From NCBI RefSeq assembly GCF_036250755.1, contig NZ_CP109583.1:5293501-5357500 (forward strand): 64,000 nucleotides of DNA, in the 5' to 3' direction. Source of the stretch: Streptomyces uncialis (GTDB lineage: Bacteria > Actinomycetota > Actinomycetes > Streptomycetales > Streptomycetaceae). The position numbers and the translations under genes were made by a program. Positions 7,948 through 18,044 of the stretch are shown here, one piece after another (the first letter of the stretch is position 1; every line of letters starts with the position of its first letter). Below the pieces are notes generated by a model. The model was not told the DNA's origin and searched no databases. It saw only the letters and a program-made list of their open reading frames with translations.

Positions 7948-10900
7948 ATGCGCGCCGATGAAGTCCGACCGGGCATTCGCCTGACGGGCCTGACCTCAGA
8001 GGCGGTCACCATCGTGGCTGTCGCACCGATCGGTCACGCCTTGCAAGTAACATTTCGGTACGATCACGGCCACCTGTCTGACCACGTGCTTTTCCCTAGC
8101 GACATTGCTTCGCTGCAACCAGCGGCACCGAAGTCGCGGTGGTCGTTCGATGCCGACCCTAAACAGTTCCGTCTGGCAGCCGAGGCGCTGCGCATGAGGC
8201 ACGCGGGCCTGTCAGACCCGATGCTGGCGGTGGAGACCAGTGACATCGACCCACTGCCCCACCAGATCCGAGCCGTCTACGGGTCCATGCTGGCCCAGTC
8301 CGGCTCCCTGCGCTTCCTGCTCGCGGACGATCCGGGCGCCGGTAAGACGATCATGGCCGGCCTGTACCTCAAGGAGCTGCTGCTGCGCGGCGACGTGCAG
8401 CGTTGTCTGATCGTCGCTCCTGGCGGGCTGGTCGAGCAGTGGCAGGCCGAACTCGCGGAGAAGTTCGGGATCGAGATGACGATCTTGACACGCGACCTTG
8501 CTGAGGCTGACCGTGACGGCGACCCGTTCCGGCACAACCCGATGCTGATCGCGCGCATGGACCAGCTAGCCCGCAACGAGGAGTGGCAGTCCATACTTGC
8601 CGAGTCGGAATGGGACCTCATCGTCGTGGACGAGGCCCACCGCATGAGCGCCTCCTGGTTCGGAAACGAACTCAAGCGCACGCGCCGCTACGAACTGGGC
8701 CAGCTGCTCGGCAAGATCACCCGGCACTTCCTGCTCATGACCGCGACACCGCATTCCGGGTCGGAAGCCAACTTCCAGACCTTCCTCGCCCTGCTGGACC
8801 CCGACAGGTACGACGGCCAGTACCGCCAGGGCGTGCATTCCACCGACACCACCGGACTGATGCGCCGGATGATCAAGGAGGACCTGCTCACCTTCGAGGG
8901 TAAGCCGCTCTTCCCTGAGCGCGTGGCTGAGACCGTCGAGTACACCCTCTCCCCGCAGGAGATGCTCCTGTACGAAGAGGTCACCGAGTACGTACGCACG
9001 GAGATGAACAGGGCCGAGCAGGCCGACGGCAAGCGGCGCACGGTCGGCTTCGCCCTCACGGTCATGCAGCGACGTCTCGCATCCAGTCCCGAGGCAATCT
9101 ACCGGTCGATCCGGCGCCGCATCGCCCGGCTGCGCACCCACCGTGAGCAGACGCTGGCGGGCCCGTTCGTTCCCCCGCCCGAGACTTTGTCGTTCGATCC
9201 TGAGGACTTCGACTCCGACGAGCTGGGAGCCGCCGAGCTGGAGCAGCTGGAGAGCGAGGTCCTGGACGCCGCTACCGCCGCGCGCACCGCAGCCGAGCTG
9301 GACGCCGAGCTCGCGGTCCTGGCACGTCTGGAGGAGATCGCCCAGCAGGTGCGTGCTTCGGGTGAGGACCGCAAGTGGCAGGAGTTGCGGTCCCTCGTCC
9401 TCAAGGCCCGCGAGGATGGCCTGAGCGGCGCCCACCACACGCCGCGCAAGATCATCATCTTCACCGAGCACCGCGACACCCTCGACTACCTCGCAGGCCG
9501 CATTACCACCCTGCTGGGCGGCGATGGGGATGCCGTGCGCACGATCCACGGCGGCACCGCGCGACAGGCGCGTCGGGAGATCCGCACCAAGTTCTCCAAC
9601 GACCCGCGCTGCCACGTCCTGATCGCCACCGATGCAGCCGGCGAAGGACTGAACCTTCAGGCCGCGCATCTGATGGTCAACTACGACCTCCCCTGGAACC
9701 CCAACCGGATCGAGCAGCGCTTCGGGCGTATTCACCGCATCGGCCAGCGCGAGGTCTGCCGACTGTGGAACCTCGTGGCCTCCCAGACCAGAGAAGGTCA
9801 GGTCTTCCAGCGCCTGCTGACCAAGATCGAGCAGCAGCGCCGTGCCTACGGCGGCAAGGTCTTCGACGTCTTGGGGGAGAACGCCTTCGCGGACGAGCCG
9901 CTGCGCGACCTGCTCATGCGAGCCATCCGCTACGGCGAGCAGCCCGAGGTCCGGGCCCACCTGGACCGGGTCATCGACAACTCTGTGGCCGACGGGCTGC
10001 AAGAGATGATCAAGGAACGTGCCCTGGCCACCCCGGACATCGGGCTGGAAGAGCTGGCCGAACTGCGTCGAAAGATGGACGAGGCCCGCGCCCGGCGTAT
10101 GCAGCCCCACTTCGTGCAGGCATTCGTCATGGAGTCCCTGCGTGCTTTGGGCGGGCGGGCGTCCAAGAGGGAGAAGGACCGGTTCGAGCTGACCCAAGTG
10201 CCCGCTGCCCTGCGCGAAGGTCGGCGTACAGTCAGTCCGCGCTACGCACGCATCACCTTCGAGCCCTCGGCCGTGGTGATACCCGGCCGACCGGACGCCG
10301 AGCTCGTAGCGCCCGGTCATCCGCTGATGGACGCGATCATCGCCGAGATCCTGAACAGGTACGGCGACGCCCTGACCCGCGGAGCCACCTTCCTCGACCG
10401 GACCATCACCACCCCCCAGCTCGTGTTCGCCCTCCTGGAAGAGCTCTCGGACGGACGCGGCACCGCGATCAGTAAGAGGTTCGAGTACGTCTCCGTGCTG
10501 CCAGACGGAACCGCACAGCCGGCAGGCGCCGCCCCGTACCTCGACCTGTCCCTGCCGGCAGGTCTGAACCTCGAGCAGCACACCGCGCTGGCCCTTGCCA
10601 TCAACTCCGAGCTGTCCACGGCCTGGCTAGCCGAAGGCGTGGAGAAGATCGCCCAGACCTGGGCGATCCAGCACGGTCTCCCCGAGCATCGCGCCGACGT
10701 CGCCGCTCGCGTCGTCCCGGCCGTCGAGCGCACACGCAAACTTGTACGTCAGCGGCTGCTGGCGCAGATGAACTACTGGGACGGCGAGTCGATCAAGCTC
10801 GCCGAGGCGCAAGCGGCCGGCAAGAAGATCCGCATCTCGCCGGCCACCGCACGTGACCGCGCCCGATCGCTGGAGGCCCGGCTCGATCACCGTCAAGGCG

Positions 10901-11418
10901 AACTCGACCTCGAAACCCAGGTCAACGTGCACCCGCCGCAGATCATCAGTGCAGCGCTCGTCCTGCCCGCTACGGTCATCCCGCGAGCCGACGGCGAACA
11001 GCCGACACCTGGCAGCTTCGCTCTGGACACCACCGTCACCGAGCGTCGCGCCGTCGACGCGGTTCTGGCCGCCGAGCGTCGGCTGGGCCGGGACCCTGAG
11101 GAGATGGCGCACTCCAACAAGGGCTTCGACATCCGTTCCCTCAAGCCTGACGGCCACCTGGTCTTCATCGAGGTCAAAGGGCGAGTTCTGGGCGCTGACA
11201 ACTTCACCGTCACCACCAGCGAGGTCGGCTATGCCAAGAACGCCGAGCCCGACTACCGGCTCGCCCTGGTCGCTGTCGACCCTGATACCCCTGACGGTTC
11301 GAACGACCGGATCCGCTACGTGCTCAACCCCTTCGCTGACCTGGTCTTGGACAAGTACGTCGACGATCTTCGCCGCAAGTGGAAAGCCGAATGGGAGCGC
11401 GGTGTAGAGCCACGCTGA
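7948..11418 (+). CDS. SNF2-class helicase with C-terminal DUF3883 (DrmD-like)
   Basis: A 1156-aa SF2 helicase. Walker A is DDPGAGKT (about 127-134), motif II VDEAH (about 226), motif III TATPHSG, and motif VI QRFGRIHRIGQ (about 589), all in the order seen in SNF2/RapA-like enzymes. The C-terminus has the DUF3883 endonuclease-like domain (SNKGFDIRSLKPDGHLVFIEVKGR region, about 1055-1080). This layout resembles DrmD of class 1 DISARM and helicases of other defence islands. GAAGGAG 3 nt before ATG 7948 selects this start. It is the first gene of a three-gene operon with a 79-nt gap to the methyltransferase. It probably translocates on or remodels invading DNA. Confidence 0.85.
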   Translation: MRADEVRPGIRLTGLTSEAVTIVAVAPIGHALQVTFRYDHGHLSDHVLFPSDIASLQPAAPKSRWSFDADPKQFRLAAEALRMRHAGLSDPMLAVETSDIDPLPHQIRAVYGSMLAQSGSLRFLLADDPGAGKTIMAGLYLKELLLRGDVQRCLIVAPGGLVEQWQAELAEKFGIEMTILTRDLAEADRDGDPFRHNPMLIARMDQLARNEEWQSILAESEWDLIVVDEAHRMSASWFGNELKRTRRYELGQLLGKITRHFLLMTATPHSGSEANFQTFLALLDPDRYDGQYRQGVHSTDTTGLMRRMIKEDLLTFEGKPLFPERVAETVEYTLSPQEMLLYEEVTEYVRTEMNRAEQADGKRRTVGFALTVMQRRLASSPEAIYRSIRRRIARLRTHREQTLAGPFVPPPETLSFDPEDFDSDELGAAELEQLESEVLDAATAARTAAELDAELAVLARLEEIAQQVRASGEDRKWQELRSLVLKAREDGLSGAHHTPRKIIIFTEHRDTLDYLAGRITTLLGGDGDAVRTIHGGTARQARREIRTKFSNDPRCHVLIATDAAGEGLNLQAAHLMVNYDLPWNPNRIEQRFGRIHRIGQREVCRLWNLVASQTREGQVFQRLLTKIEQQRRAYGGKVFDVLGENAFADEPLRDLLMRAIRYGEQPEVRAHLDRVIDNSVADGLQEMIKERALATPDIGLEELAELRRKMDEARARRMQPHFVQAFVMESLRALGGRASKREKDRFELTQVPAALREGRRTVSPRYARITFEPSAVVIPGRPDAELVAPGHPLMDAIIAEILNRYGDALTRGATFLDRTITTPQLVFALLEELSDGRGTAISKRFEYVSVLPDGTAQPAGAAPYLDLSLPAGLNLEQHTALALAINSELSTAWLAEGVEKIAQTWAIQHGLPEHRADVAARVVPAVERTRKLVRQRLLAQMNYWDGESIKLAEAQAAGKKIRISPATARDRARSLEARLDHRQGELDLETQVNVHPPQIISAALVLPATVIPRADGEQPTPGSFALDTTVTERRAVDAVLAAERRLGRDPEEMAHSNKGFDIRSLKPDGHLVFIEVKGRVLGADNFTVTTSEVGYAKNAEPDYRLALVAVDPDTPDGSNDRIRYVLNPFADLVLDKYVDDLRRKWKAEWERGVEPR

Positions 11419-11497
11419 CGCAGAAGATCCACACGCTTTCATCAGTCGACTGCCCCCCGAGGCACGATTCGAGCGCCTCAGAATCTAAAGTGAACAG

Positions 11498-14353
11498 GTG
11501 GACACCGCAGTGCAGCCCGGAACGCCGTCAGGTTCTGTCCCTCGACGCAAGCTCATCGAGGTCTCCCTCCCGCTGGAGGACATCAACGCCGAGTCGGCAC
11601 GAGAGAAGTCGATCCGACACGGACATCCGTCCACGCTGCACCTGTGGTGGGCCCGTCGCCCCTTGGCGGCGGCGCGGGCAGTACTGTTCTCCCAGCTCGT
11701 CGACGACCCGTCTTCGCATCCCGAGCTGTTCCCCACAGAGGAGGAGCAGAAGAAGGAGCGCGAGCGCCTACACGGGATCATCCGACGGCTGGTGGTCTGG
11801 GAGAACATCAACGACGAGGGCCTGTACCGAGAAGCCCGCGAGGAGATCCTCAAGAGCACGGGAGGGAACCCGCCGGCAATCCTGGACCCGTTCGCCGGCG
11901 GCGGAACGATCCCGCTGGAAGCGCAGCGCCTGGGCCTGGAAGCTCACGCCAGCGACCTCAACCCGGTGCCCGTGCTGATCAACAAGGCCCTCATCGAGAT
12001 CCCACCGAAGTTCGCGGGGCAACCGCCCGTCTTCCAGGGGGCTGCGGCGAGCCGCATGGGGCCTTGGCCACGCTCCTCGGGCCTGGCGGAGGACGTCCGC
12101 CGCTACGGTGCGTGGATGCGCGACCGCGCCCAGGAACGAATTGGCCACCTATACCCACAGGCAACCATTCCTGTAGTCGGGCCCGCCGGGCAACCAACGG
12201 GGCGATCGGCAAAGGCCACCGCGATCGCATGGATTTGGGCACGTACCGTCATTTGCCCGAACCCCGCGTGCGCAATTCGGATGCCATTGGCGGGTTCATG
12301 GTGGCTCGGTAAAAAGAAAGGCAAGGAGGCGTATGCCGTCCCTGTTTTGACCGAAGATCACATCTCGCCCGGAGGTCGACGTGTCGATTTCAGAATCGAA
12401 CATGACCCTGCGATTGCCCCCGAGAACACGGACGGTGGAACGGTTGGCCGTAAGGGTGCACACTGCGTAGGATGTGGCAGTGCTGTTGAACTCAAGTATA
12501 TTCGTTCCGAGGGGCGCGCAAAGCGAATTGGCCAGCAACTGGTTGCTATAGTCGCCGAGAAGGATCGCCGCCGTATCTACGTCCAGCCCGATGATGTTCA
12601 TATTGGCGCGGCAAGCGTGGAGCGTCCTGATGGTATTCCGCATGGAGAGTTGGGGCACTATCCACGCGACATTAAGGCTCCGATCTACGGAATGACGGAT
12701 TTTGTAGATCTTTTCACCAATCGACAACTTGTCGCGCTTGCCACATTTAGTGATCTCATCCGTGAAGCCCGAGAGAGGGTTATCTCCGACGGTGTTGCGT
12801 CTGGGCTCAGCCGCGGGGTCTCTCTAGTCGATGGCGGAACGGGTGCGGAAGCCTATGCGGATGCGGTAGCCACTTATCTCGCATTTGCCGTCAGTAAGCT
12901 TGCCGCGCGTAATAACACCATGTGTACTTGGGAAGCTCGAATGAATCGGCTTCGTGGGTCGTTCCAGCGCCAGGCAATCCCGATGACTTGGGACTTCGCC
13001 GAAGCGCCCCCGCTCGAAGAATATGGCGGCGGATTCACTGCCGTACTCGCCTCCGAAGCCGAGGTTCTTGACGGCATGCCTGACGCGCGAGTCGTCGGGG
13101 CAGCACGGCAGGCGGATGCCGCTAGTCGCACGTTTGAAAACCTCCTTATCTCGACCGACCCTCCATATTACGACAACATCGGATACTCGGACCTTTCCGA
13201 CTTCTTCTACGTCTGGCTCCGACGGTCTCTCCGAAGTGTTCATCCAGGCCTTTTTGGGACGATGCTCGTTCCCAAGGCGGAGGAACTCGTAGCCAATCCG
13301 TACCGGCATGGAGGGAAAGAGGAAGCAGAGGAATTCTTCGAGAAGGGATTCGAGCATGTCTTCTCGCGTGCGCGAGAGTCGGCATCTCGCGAATACCCTA
13401 TCTCCGTCTTCTACGCCTTTAAGCAGGCGGAACTAGAAAAAGAGGGAGTTGCGAGCACGGGGTGGTCTACGTTCCTAGACGGCATGATTCGCTCCGGTTG
13501 GACCATCACTGCAACTTGGCCCGTGAGATCCGAACTTCCAAACCGCATGATGTCCGTCGGCATGAACGCGCTCGCTTCATCTATTGTGCTGGCTTTGAGG
13601 CCCCGAGAGAGGGAAGCGTCTGCGACTGATCGCGCCGGTTTCCTTAGTGCTCTACATGACGAGCTGGAAGCTGCCCTTCCCAAAATTCGCGAGGGTGCGA
13701 TCGCCCCGGCGGACCTGCGGCAGACGATCCTCGGTCCCGGCATGGCAGTCTTCTCGCGCTTCTCCCGGGTGCTGGAGGACGACGGCTCCACGATGCCGGT
13801 GAAGACCGCGCTGGCGCTGATCAACCAGACTTTCGACTCCTTGCAGAACGAGCATGACGCCGAACTGGACGCCGACACCCGGTTCTGCCTGGATTGGTTC
13901 CGTTCCTACGGCTGGGACACTCGCCCCTACGGTGACGCCGAGTCGCTGGCCGTGCCGCTGGGCCTGTCTGTCGACGGCATCGCCCGCGGCGGAACCCTCA
14001 CCTCCGGCGCTGGCAAGGTCGCGCTGATCAAGCCTCAGGACCTCGACCCTCGGTGGAATCCGGCGCACGACGACCGGCTGTCACTGTGGGAGGTCACCTG
14101 CCACCTGGCGCGCGCGTACGCGACCGAGGGGCGCGAAGAGGCGGCCAGGCTTATGGCCGAGGTGAAGGGGAGGGTGGACATGGACGAGGTCAACCGCCTG
14201 GCCACCCGCCTGTATGAGCTGATGGAGTCTCAGGACTCCTCGACCGCCGGCCTGTTCAATGGGCTCGGTGGCGCGTGGGCCGATGTCTCCGCGACGTCGA
14301 CCACGATCCGCCCGGCCGCTGTGGCCGAGATGCTCTTTGGGGAGGAGATCTGA
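11498..14353 (+). CDS. DUF1156-domain DNA methyltransferase
   Basis: The 951-aa protein starts with the DUF1156 region (RKLIEVSLPLEDINAESARE, HGHPSTLHLWWARRPLAAAR). The SAM-binding motif I follows (LDPFAGGGTIPLEA, about 130). Two Cys pairs (CPNPAC about 251 and CVGCG about 323) form a likely zinc ribbon, and the catalytic motif is DPPYYDNI (about 553), typical of amino-methyltransferases. It is expected to mark host DNA as self. The start is GTG 11498 with only a weak ribosome site. It overlaps the DUF499 gene by one base (TGATG). The middle of the gene (about 12,150-13,680) has clearly lower GC and different codon use than both ends. Confidence 0.87.
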   Translation: MDTAVQPGTPSGSVPRRKLIEVSLPLEDINAESAREKSIRHGHPSTLHLWWARRPLAAARAVLFSQLVDDPSSHPELFPTEEEQKKERERLHGIIRRLVVWENINDEGLYREAREEILKSTGGNPPAILDPFAGGGTIPLEAQRLGLEAHASDLNPVPVLINKALIEIPPKFAGQPPVFQGAAASRMGPWPRSSGLAEDVRRYGAWMRDRAQERIGHLYPQATIPVVGPAGQPTGRSAKATAIAWIWARTVICPNPACAIRMPLAGSWWLGKKKGKEAYAVPVLTEDHISPGGRRVDFRIEHDPAIAPENTDGGTVGRKGAHCVGCGSAVELKYIRSEGRAKRIGQQLVAIVAEKDRRRIYVQPDDVHIGAASVERPDGIPHGELGHYPRDIKAPIYGMTDFVDLFTNRQLVALATFSDLIREARERVISDGVASGLSRGVSLVDGGTGAEAYADAVATYLAFAVSKLAARNNTMCTWEARMNRLRGSFQRQAIPMTWDFAEAPPLEEYGGGFTAVLASEAEVLDGMPDARVVGAARQADAASRTFENLLISTDPPYYDNIGYSDLSDFFYVWLRRSLRSVHPGLFGTMLVPKAEELVANPYRHGGKEEAEEFFEKGFEHVFSRARESASREYPISVFYAFKQAELEKEGVASTGWSTFLDGMIRSGWTITATWPVRSELPNRMMSVGMNALASSIVLALRPREREASATDRAGFLSALHDELEAALPKIREGAIAPADLRQTILGPGMAVFSRFSRVLEDDGSTMPVKTALALINQTFDSLQNEHDAELDADTRFCLDWFRSYGWDTRPYGDAESLAVPLGLSVDGIARGGTLTSGAGKVALIKPQDLDPRWNPAHDDRLSLWEVTCHLARAYATEGREEAARLMAEVKGRVDMDEVNRLATRLYELMESQDSSTAGLFNGLGGAWADVSATSTTIRPAAVAEMLFGEEI

Positions 14354-17300
14354 TGGCGCTGACGAACAATGAGAAGGTACTGCGCAGCTTCGACCAGCTG
14401 CTTGAGGGCATGCGGCCGTGGGTCGACATGCGTATGTCCGCGCAGGCTCCGACCGGCAAGGACTGGATGGAGCTGATCGCCGCTGAGGACGTGGCGAAGT
14501 TCGGCACGGCCAAGACGTACTCGCGGGATGACGTGCGGTTTCTGCTGCGCATCGTGACGGAGAGATGGAAGGTCTTCGAGAAGGACCTCTCGCGCCCGCA
14601 GTCCGCGTTGGCCTCTGAGCTGCGGGAGACGGCGAACGCGGCTCACCATGGGCAGAAGTTCTCCTCAGATGACACCTACCGTGCGCTGGACACGATCGAA
14701 CGTCTCCTGATGGTGATCGGTGCCGGGGACGAGGCCGATGTGGTCGCGAAGATGCGCATGGAGCACCAGCGGGAGGTGTTCGAGAAGCAGACCCGCAACC
14801 GGCTAATGCGTGAGGCGCAGGCGGTCAAGGTCGCCGGCGTGCAGGCTGGTACGACGATCAAGCCGTGGCGCGAGGTCATCCGGCCGCACGCCGACGTGAT
14901 CCGTGGGCAGTTCTCCGCCGCGGAGTTTGCTGCCGACCTGTATGCGGTGGCCCATGGCCACACCGCGGCGCCGGAGTATCTGAACCCGGCTGAGTTCTTC
15001 TCTCGTACCTATCTCACCAGTGGTCTGTCCGACCTGCTTACCCGTGCGTTCAAGCGTCTCTCTGGGGATGCCGGGGCGAGCCCAGTGATAAATCTGCAGA
15101 CTCAGTTCGGTGGCGGCAAGACGCACTCGATGCTGGCTCTCTACCATCTGTTCTCCGAGGGCCTGGCTACGAGCGCGCTGTCTCAGGCCGTGCAGGATGT
15201 CGTGCATGCTGCCCAGCCCACGGCCGAAGGCGACCCACTGAGGTCGCTGGACGTGAAGCGGGTCACGTTGGTGGGCACAAAGCTCTCCCCGAGCCAGCCG
15301 ATCGTCAAGGACGACGGCACGCAGGTGCGCACGATCTGGGGGGAGCTGGCCTGGCAGCTCGGAGACCGCAAGGCGTTCGACCGCGTCGCGATGGCGGATG
15401 CGACCGGCACTGATCCCGGCGACGCGCTGGACGCCGTCGTGCGCGACGTCGTCGCCGGCGGCAAGAGCGTGCTGATCCTGATCGACGAGTGGGTGGCTTA
15501 CGCCCGCCAGCTCGTGGGACGCGACGACCTCCCCGGCGGATCCTTCGCCACGCAGCACACCTTTGCTCAGCACCTGACCGAGATGGCCAAGTCCATCCCG
15601 GGTGTCATGCTCGTGGTCTCCATCCCTGCCTCCGACTCCCTTGACAACGGAGGAGGCGGCTCGGCGCTGGAGGTGGGTGGCCCCAACGGGCACGTCGCTC
15701 TGGAGACCCTGCAACACACCATCGGTCGCAACGCCGATGACTGGCGGCCGGCCAACAACATCGAGTCCTTCGAGATCGTGCGTCGGCGCCTGTTCGAAGA
15801 ACCCGATGCCGTGGCCCTGGCAGACATCTCCGCGGTGGCCAAGCAGTACGTGAAGTACTACCAGGACAACACCGGATTCTTCCCGCGTGAGACAACTACC
15901 GGTGAGTACGAGCAGCGCATCCGGGCGGCGTACCCGATCCACCCGGAGTTGTTCGACCGGCTCTACGAAGACTGGTCGACGCTGCCGAAGTTCCAGCGCA
16001 CCCGCGGTGTGCTGCGTCTTATGAGCGTGGTTATCAACTCGTTGTGGGCCGCCAATGACACCACGCCGCTCATCACACCCGGCGCGGTGCCCGTCCACGA
16101 CACCCAGGTCTTCAGCGAGATCACCAAGTATCTCGACGACAACTGGAAGCCCGTCGTGGACAAGGACGTCGACGGCGAGGGCGCCACACCGGTTCAGATC
16201 GACCGTGAGCGCCCGTCATTCGGACAGCGAGCGCTCACCAGGCGTGTCGCCCGGTCGGTGTTCATCGCGACCGTCCCGACGCTGCGCTCGGCGCACAAGG
16301 GCGTGGACATCCAGCAACTCCGCCTGGGCGCTGCGGTACCCGGCGACGTCCTTAACCACATCGGTGATGCCCGTGCACTGCTGGGGCAGCGTGCCACGTA
16401 CTTCTACGAAGACGGCGACCGCTCCTGGTACGACCTCGCGGCGTCGGTCTCCCGAGTGGCAGCCGACAGGGCCGCCGGCTACAGCGAGGCCGACGTGCAC
16501 GCCACGATCGTCGAACGCCTCAAGGCTGCGGGGAAGGCCCTCAAGGCTTCCTTCGGTGCCGTGCATGCTGCGCCTCTCGACACCGGGGACATCCCCGATT
16601 CCGAGGTTCTCAAGCTCGTGGTCATGCACCCGAAGTTCACCTGGGGCAAGGACGCCTCCACCGCCACGGACTTTGCCGAGCGTCTCCTGCGGGAGGCCGG
16701 TAACGGGCAGCGACAGCGGCGCAACATGCTGGTCATGGTCGCCGCCGATCGCGAAACCTACCCCGAGCTCGACGGCGTAGTACGCGAGTATCGGGCCTGG
16801 CGGTCCATCGCCGACGAGGCCGACGAGCTCGAGCTCAGCGCCCAGCAGCGCAAGCAGTCCATCACCCGTGCCCGCCAGTTGGACGCGGCTGTTGACGACC
16901 GTGTCCGTGCCGCCTTTACCGCAGCGCTGATTCCGACCGAGCTGCCCGGTCAGAAGCCGACCATCTCCTTCACCCGTGTCGCCAAGGATGGAGGTTCCCT
17001 GGCCGAGCGCGTCACTGCGGCGCTCAAGGCCAAGGGGTGGATTACCCCAGTGCTTGGGGCCACGCTCGTGCGAATGGCTCTCGAAGGCGCACTGGCCAAC
17101 GCCTGGAGTAAGGGGCACGTGCGGTTCGGTGACCTTTGGTCCTGGTACACCCAGTACCCGTACCTGAAGCGCCTGCCCAACCGGCAGGTGCTTGAGCAGG
17201 CCGTACTCAGCGCCGCCGACGTGCTCCTGTGGCAGCAGGATGCCTTCGCCCTAGCCGATGGCTACGACGAGGCCACCGACGCGTACCAGAACCTGTGGAT

Positions 17301-17760
17301 CCACGGTGACAAGCCCGAGCCCGGGTTCGTCACCGACGACATGCTCCTCGTCCAGCCGGCACGAGCGGTCGCCCAGCGTGCACGGGTCGTCGCCGCCCCG
17401 CCGGCTGAGCCGGAGATCCCAGCAGAAGGCGCCACCACCAGCGAAGACAGCACCCCGCAGCCCAGCGTCGTCACTCCGCTGCCGGGTACCGCCTCACAGC
17501 CTTCGACGCCGACGGCCAAGAAGGCCCCGCAGAGGTTCTGGGGCGTCAAGACCCTCAACCCCAACCGACCTGCCGCCGACTTCGCCAACATTCAGCAGGA
17601 AGTCCTCGCACACCTTGAAGCCGCCGAAGGCGTCCGGCTCGAGGTCCGCATCGAGATCACCGCCACCACCGCCGACGGTTTCACCGAGCAACAGGTACGA
17701 ACCGTCCGCGAGAACGCCGTCCAGCTGAAGTTCGAGGACAGCGGCTTCGAGGAAAGCTGA
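14353..17760 (+). CDS. DUF499 ATPase with N-terminal Swt1-like HEPN segment
   Basis: A 1135-aa P-loop protein of the DUF499 family found in anti-phage islands. An N-terminal helical segment (about residues 85-125) has R-x6-H spacing (RETANAAH), as in Swt1-type HEPN domains. Walker A is GGGKTHS (about 253-259) and Walker B is LILIDEW (about 374). The C-terminal 150 residues start with a Pro/Ala/Thr linker and end in a small alpha/beta domain. A strong GGGGAGGAG ribosome site lies inside the upstream gene. The ATPase is always encoded with the methyltransferase and helicase here, so it likely forms the sensor or effector core of the system. Its biochemical role is unproven. Confidence 0.85.
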   Translation: MALTNNEKVLRSFDQLLEGMRPWVDMRMSAQAPTGKDWMELIAAEDVAKFGTAKTYSRDDVRFLLRIVTERWKVFEKDLSRPQSALASELRETANAAHHGQKFSSDDTYRALDTIERLLMVIGAGDEADVVAKMRMEHQREVFEKQTRNRLMREAQAVKVAGVQAGTTIKPWREVIRPHADVIRGQFSAAEFAADLYAVAHGHTAAPEYLNPAEFFSRTYLTSGLSDLLTRAFKRLSGDAGASPVINLQTQFGGGKTHSMLALYHLFSEGLATSALSQAVQDVVHAAQPTAEGDPLRSLDVKRVTLVGTKLSPSQPIVKDDGTQVRTIWGELAWQLGDRKAFDRVAMADATGTDPGDALDAVVRDVVAGGKSVLILIDEWVAYARQLVGRDDLPGGSFATQHTFAQHLTEMAKSIPGVMLVVSIPASDSLDNGGGGSALEVGGPNGHVALETLQHTIGRNADDWRPANNIESFEIVRRRLFEEPDAVALADISAVAKQYVKYYQDNTGFFPRETTTGEYEQRIRAAYPIHPELFDRLYEDWSTLPKFQRTRGVLRLMSVVINSLWAANDTTPLITPGAVPVHDTQVFSEITKYLDDNWKPVVDKDVDGEGATPVQIDRERPSFGQRALTRRVARSVFIATVPTLRSAHKGVDIQQLRLGAAVPGDVLNHIGDARALLGQRATYFYEDGDRSWYDLAASVSRVAADRAAGYSEADVHATIVERLKAAGKALKASFGAVHAAPLDTGDIPDSEVLKLVVMHPKFTWGKDASTATDFAERLLREAGNGQRQRRNMLVMVAADRETYPELDGVVREYRAWRSIADEADELELSAQQRKQSITRARQLDAAVDDRVRAAFTAALIPTELPGQKPTISFTRVAKDGGSLAERVTAALKAKGWITPVLGATLVRMALEGALANAWSKGHVRFGDLWSWYTQYPYLKRLPNRQVLEQAVLSAADVLLWQQDAFALADGYDEATDAYQNLWIHGDKPEPGFVTDDMLLVQPARAVAQRARVVAAPPAEPEIPAEGATTSEDSTPQPSVVTPLPGTASQPSTPTAKKAPQRFWGVKTLNPNRPAADFANIQQEVLAHLEAAEGVRLEVRIEITATTADGFTEQQVRTVRENAVQLKFEDSGFEES

Positions 17761-17995
17761 GCACCTGCACCCCGATGCAGCAGAGTCCCTCCGCTCCGGA
17801 TGAGGCACCGCCCCACCCAGCGCGGAGGAGGGCACGACAGTCTGGTCTTCGGCCTTCTGCGTGAGCGCTGCGTGAGCGGACTGGGTGGCACTAGGGTGGA
17901 CCCGGCGTCATGGTGATCACGGTCGGACGCCTCTGATCTGGGGAAACGGGATTCTGCGGCACCGCTCAGCACCACCCAGGATGATCTTGCAGGCC

Positions 17996-18038
17996 CTCGT
18001 AATGCGTAGGTCTCGGGTTCGAATCCCGAAGGCGGCTC
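17996..18038 (+). other. tRNA-Thr(CGT) 3' fragment: integration site remnant
   Basis: The 43 nt match the 3' part of a tRNA-Thr gene: anticodon loop CTCGTAA, the 3' side of the anticodon stem, the T-arm GGGTTCGAATCCC, and the acceptor strand GGCGGCTC. No 5' half (D-arm or 5' acceptor) precedes it. A tRNA 3' fragment of this kind is the usual attR left by tyrosine integrases. Its orientation, with the native-looking terminator just downstream, places the inserted element on the lower-coordinate side and the intact tRNA beyond the left edge. Confidence 0.75.
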
Positions 18039-18044
18039 TGAAGG

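Noticed and set aside
8566..10581. 671-codon open frame antisense to the helicase
   Set aside because: It is a high-GC shadow frame: the sense strand carries all helicase motifs and the antisense product has no recognisable domain.
17990..18040. Complete tRNA gene
   Set aside because: Only the anticodon loop, T-arm and 3' acceptor strand are present. The upstream bases cannot form a D-arm or pair with the acceptor, and the anticodon stem is broken.
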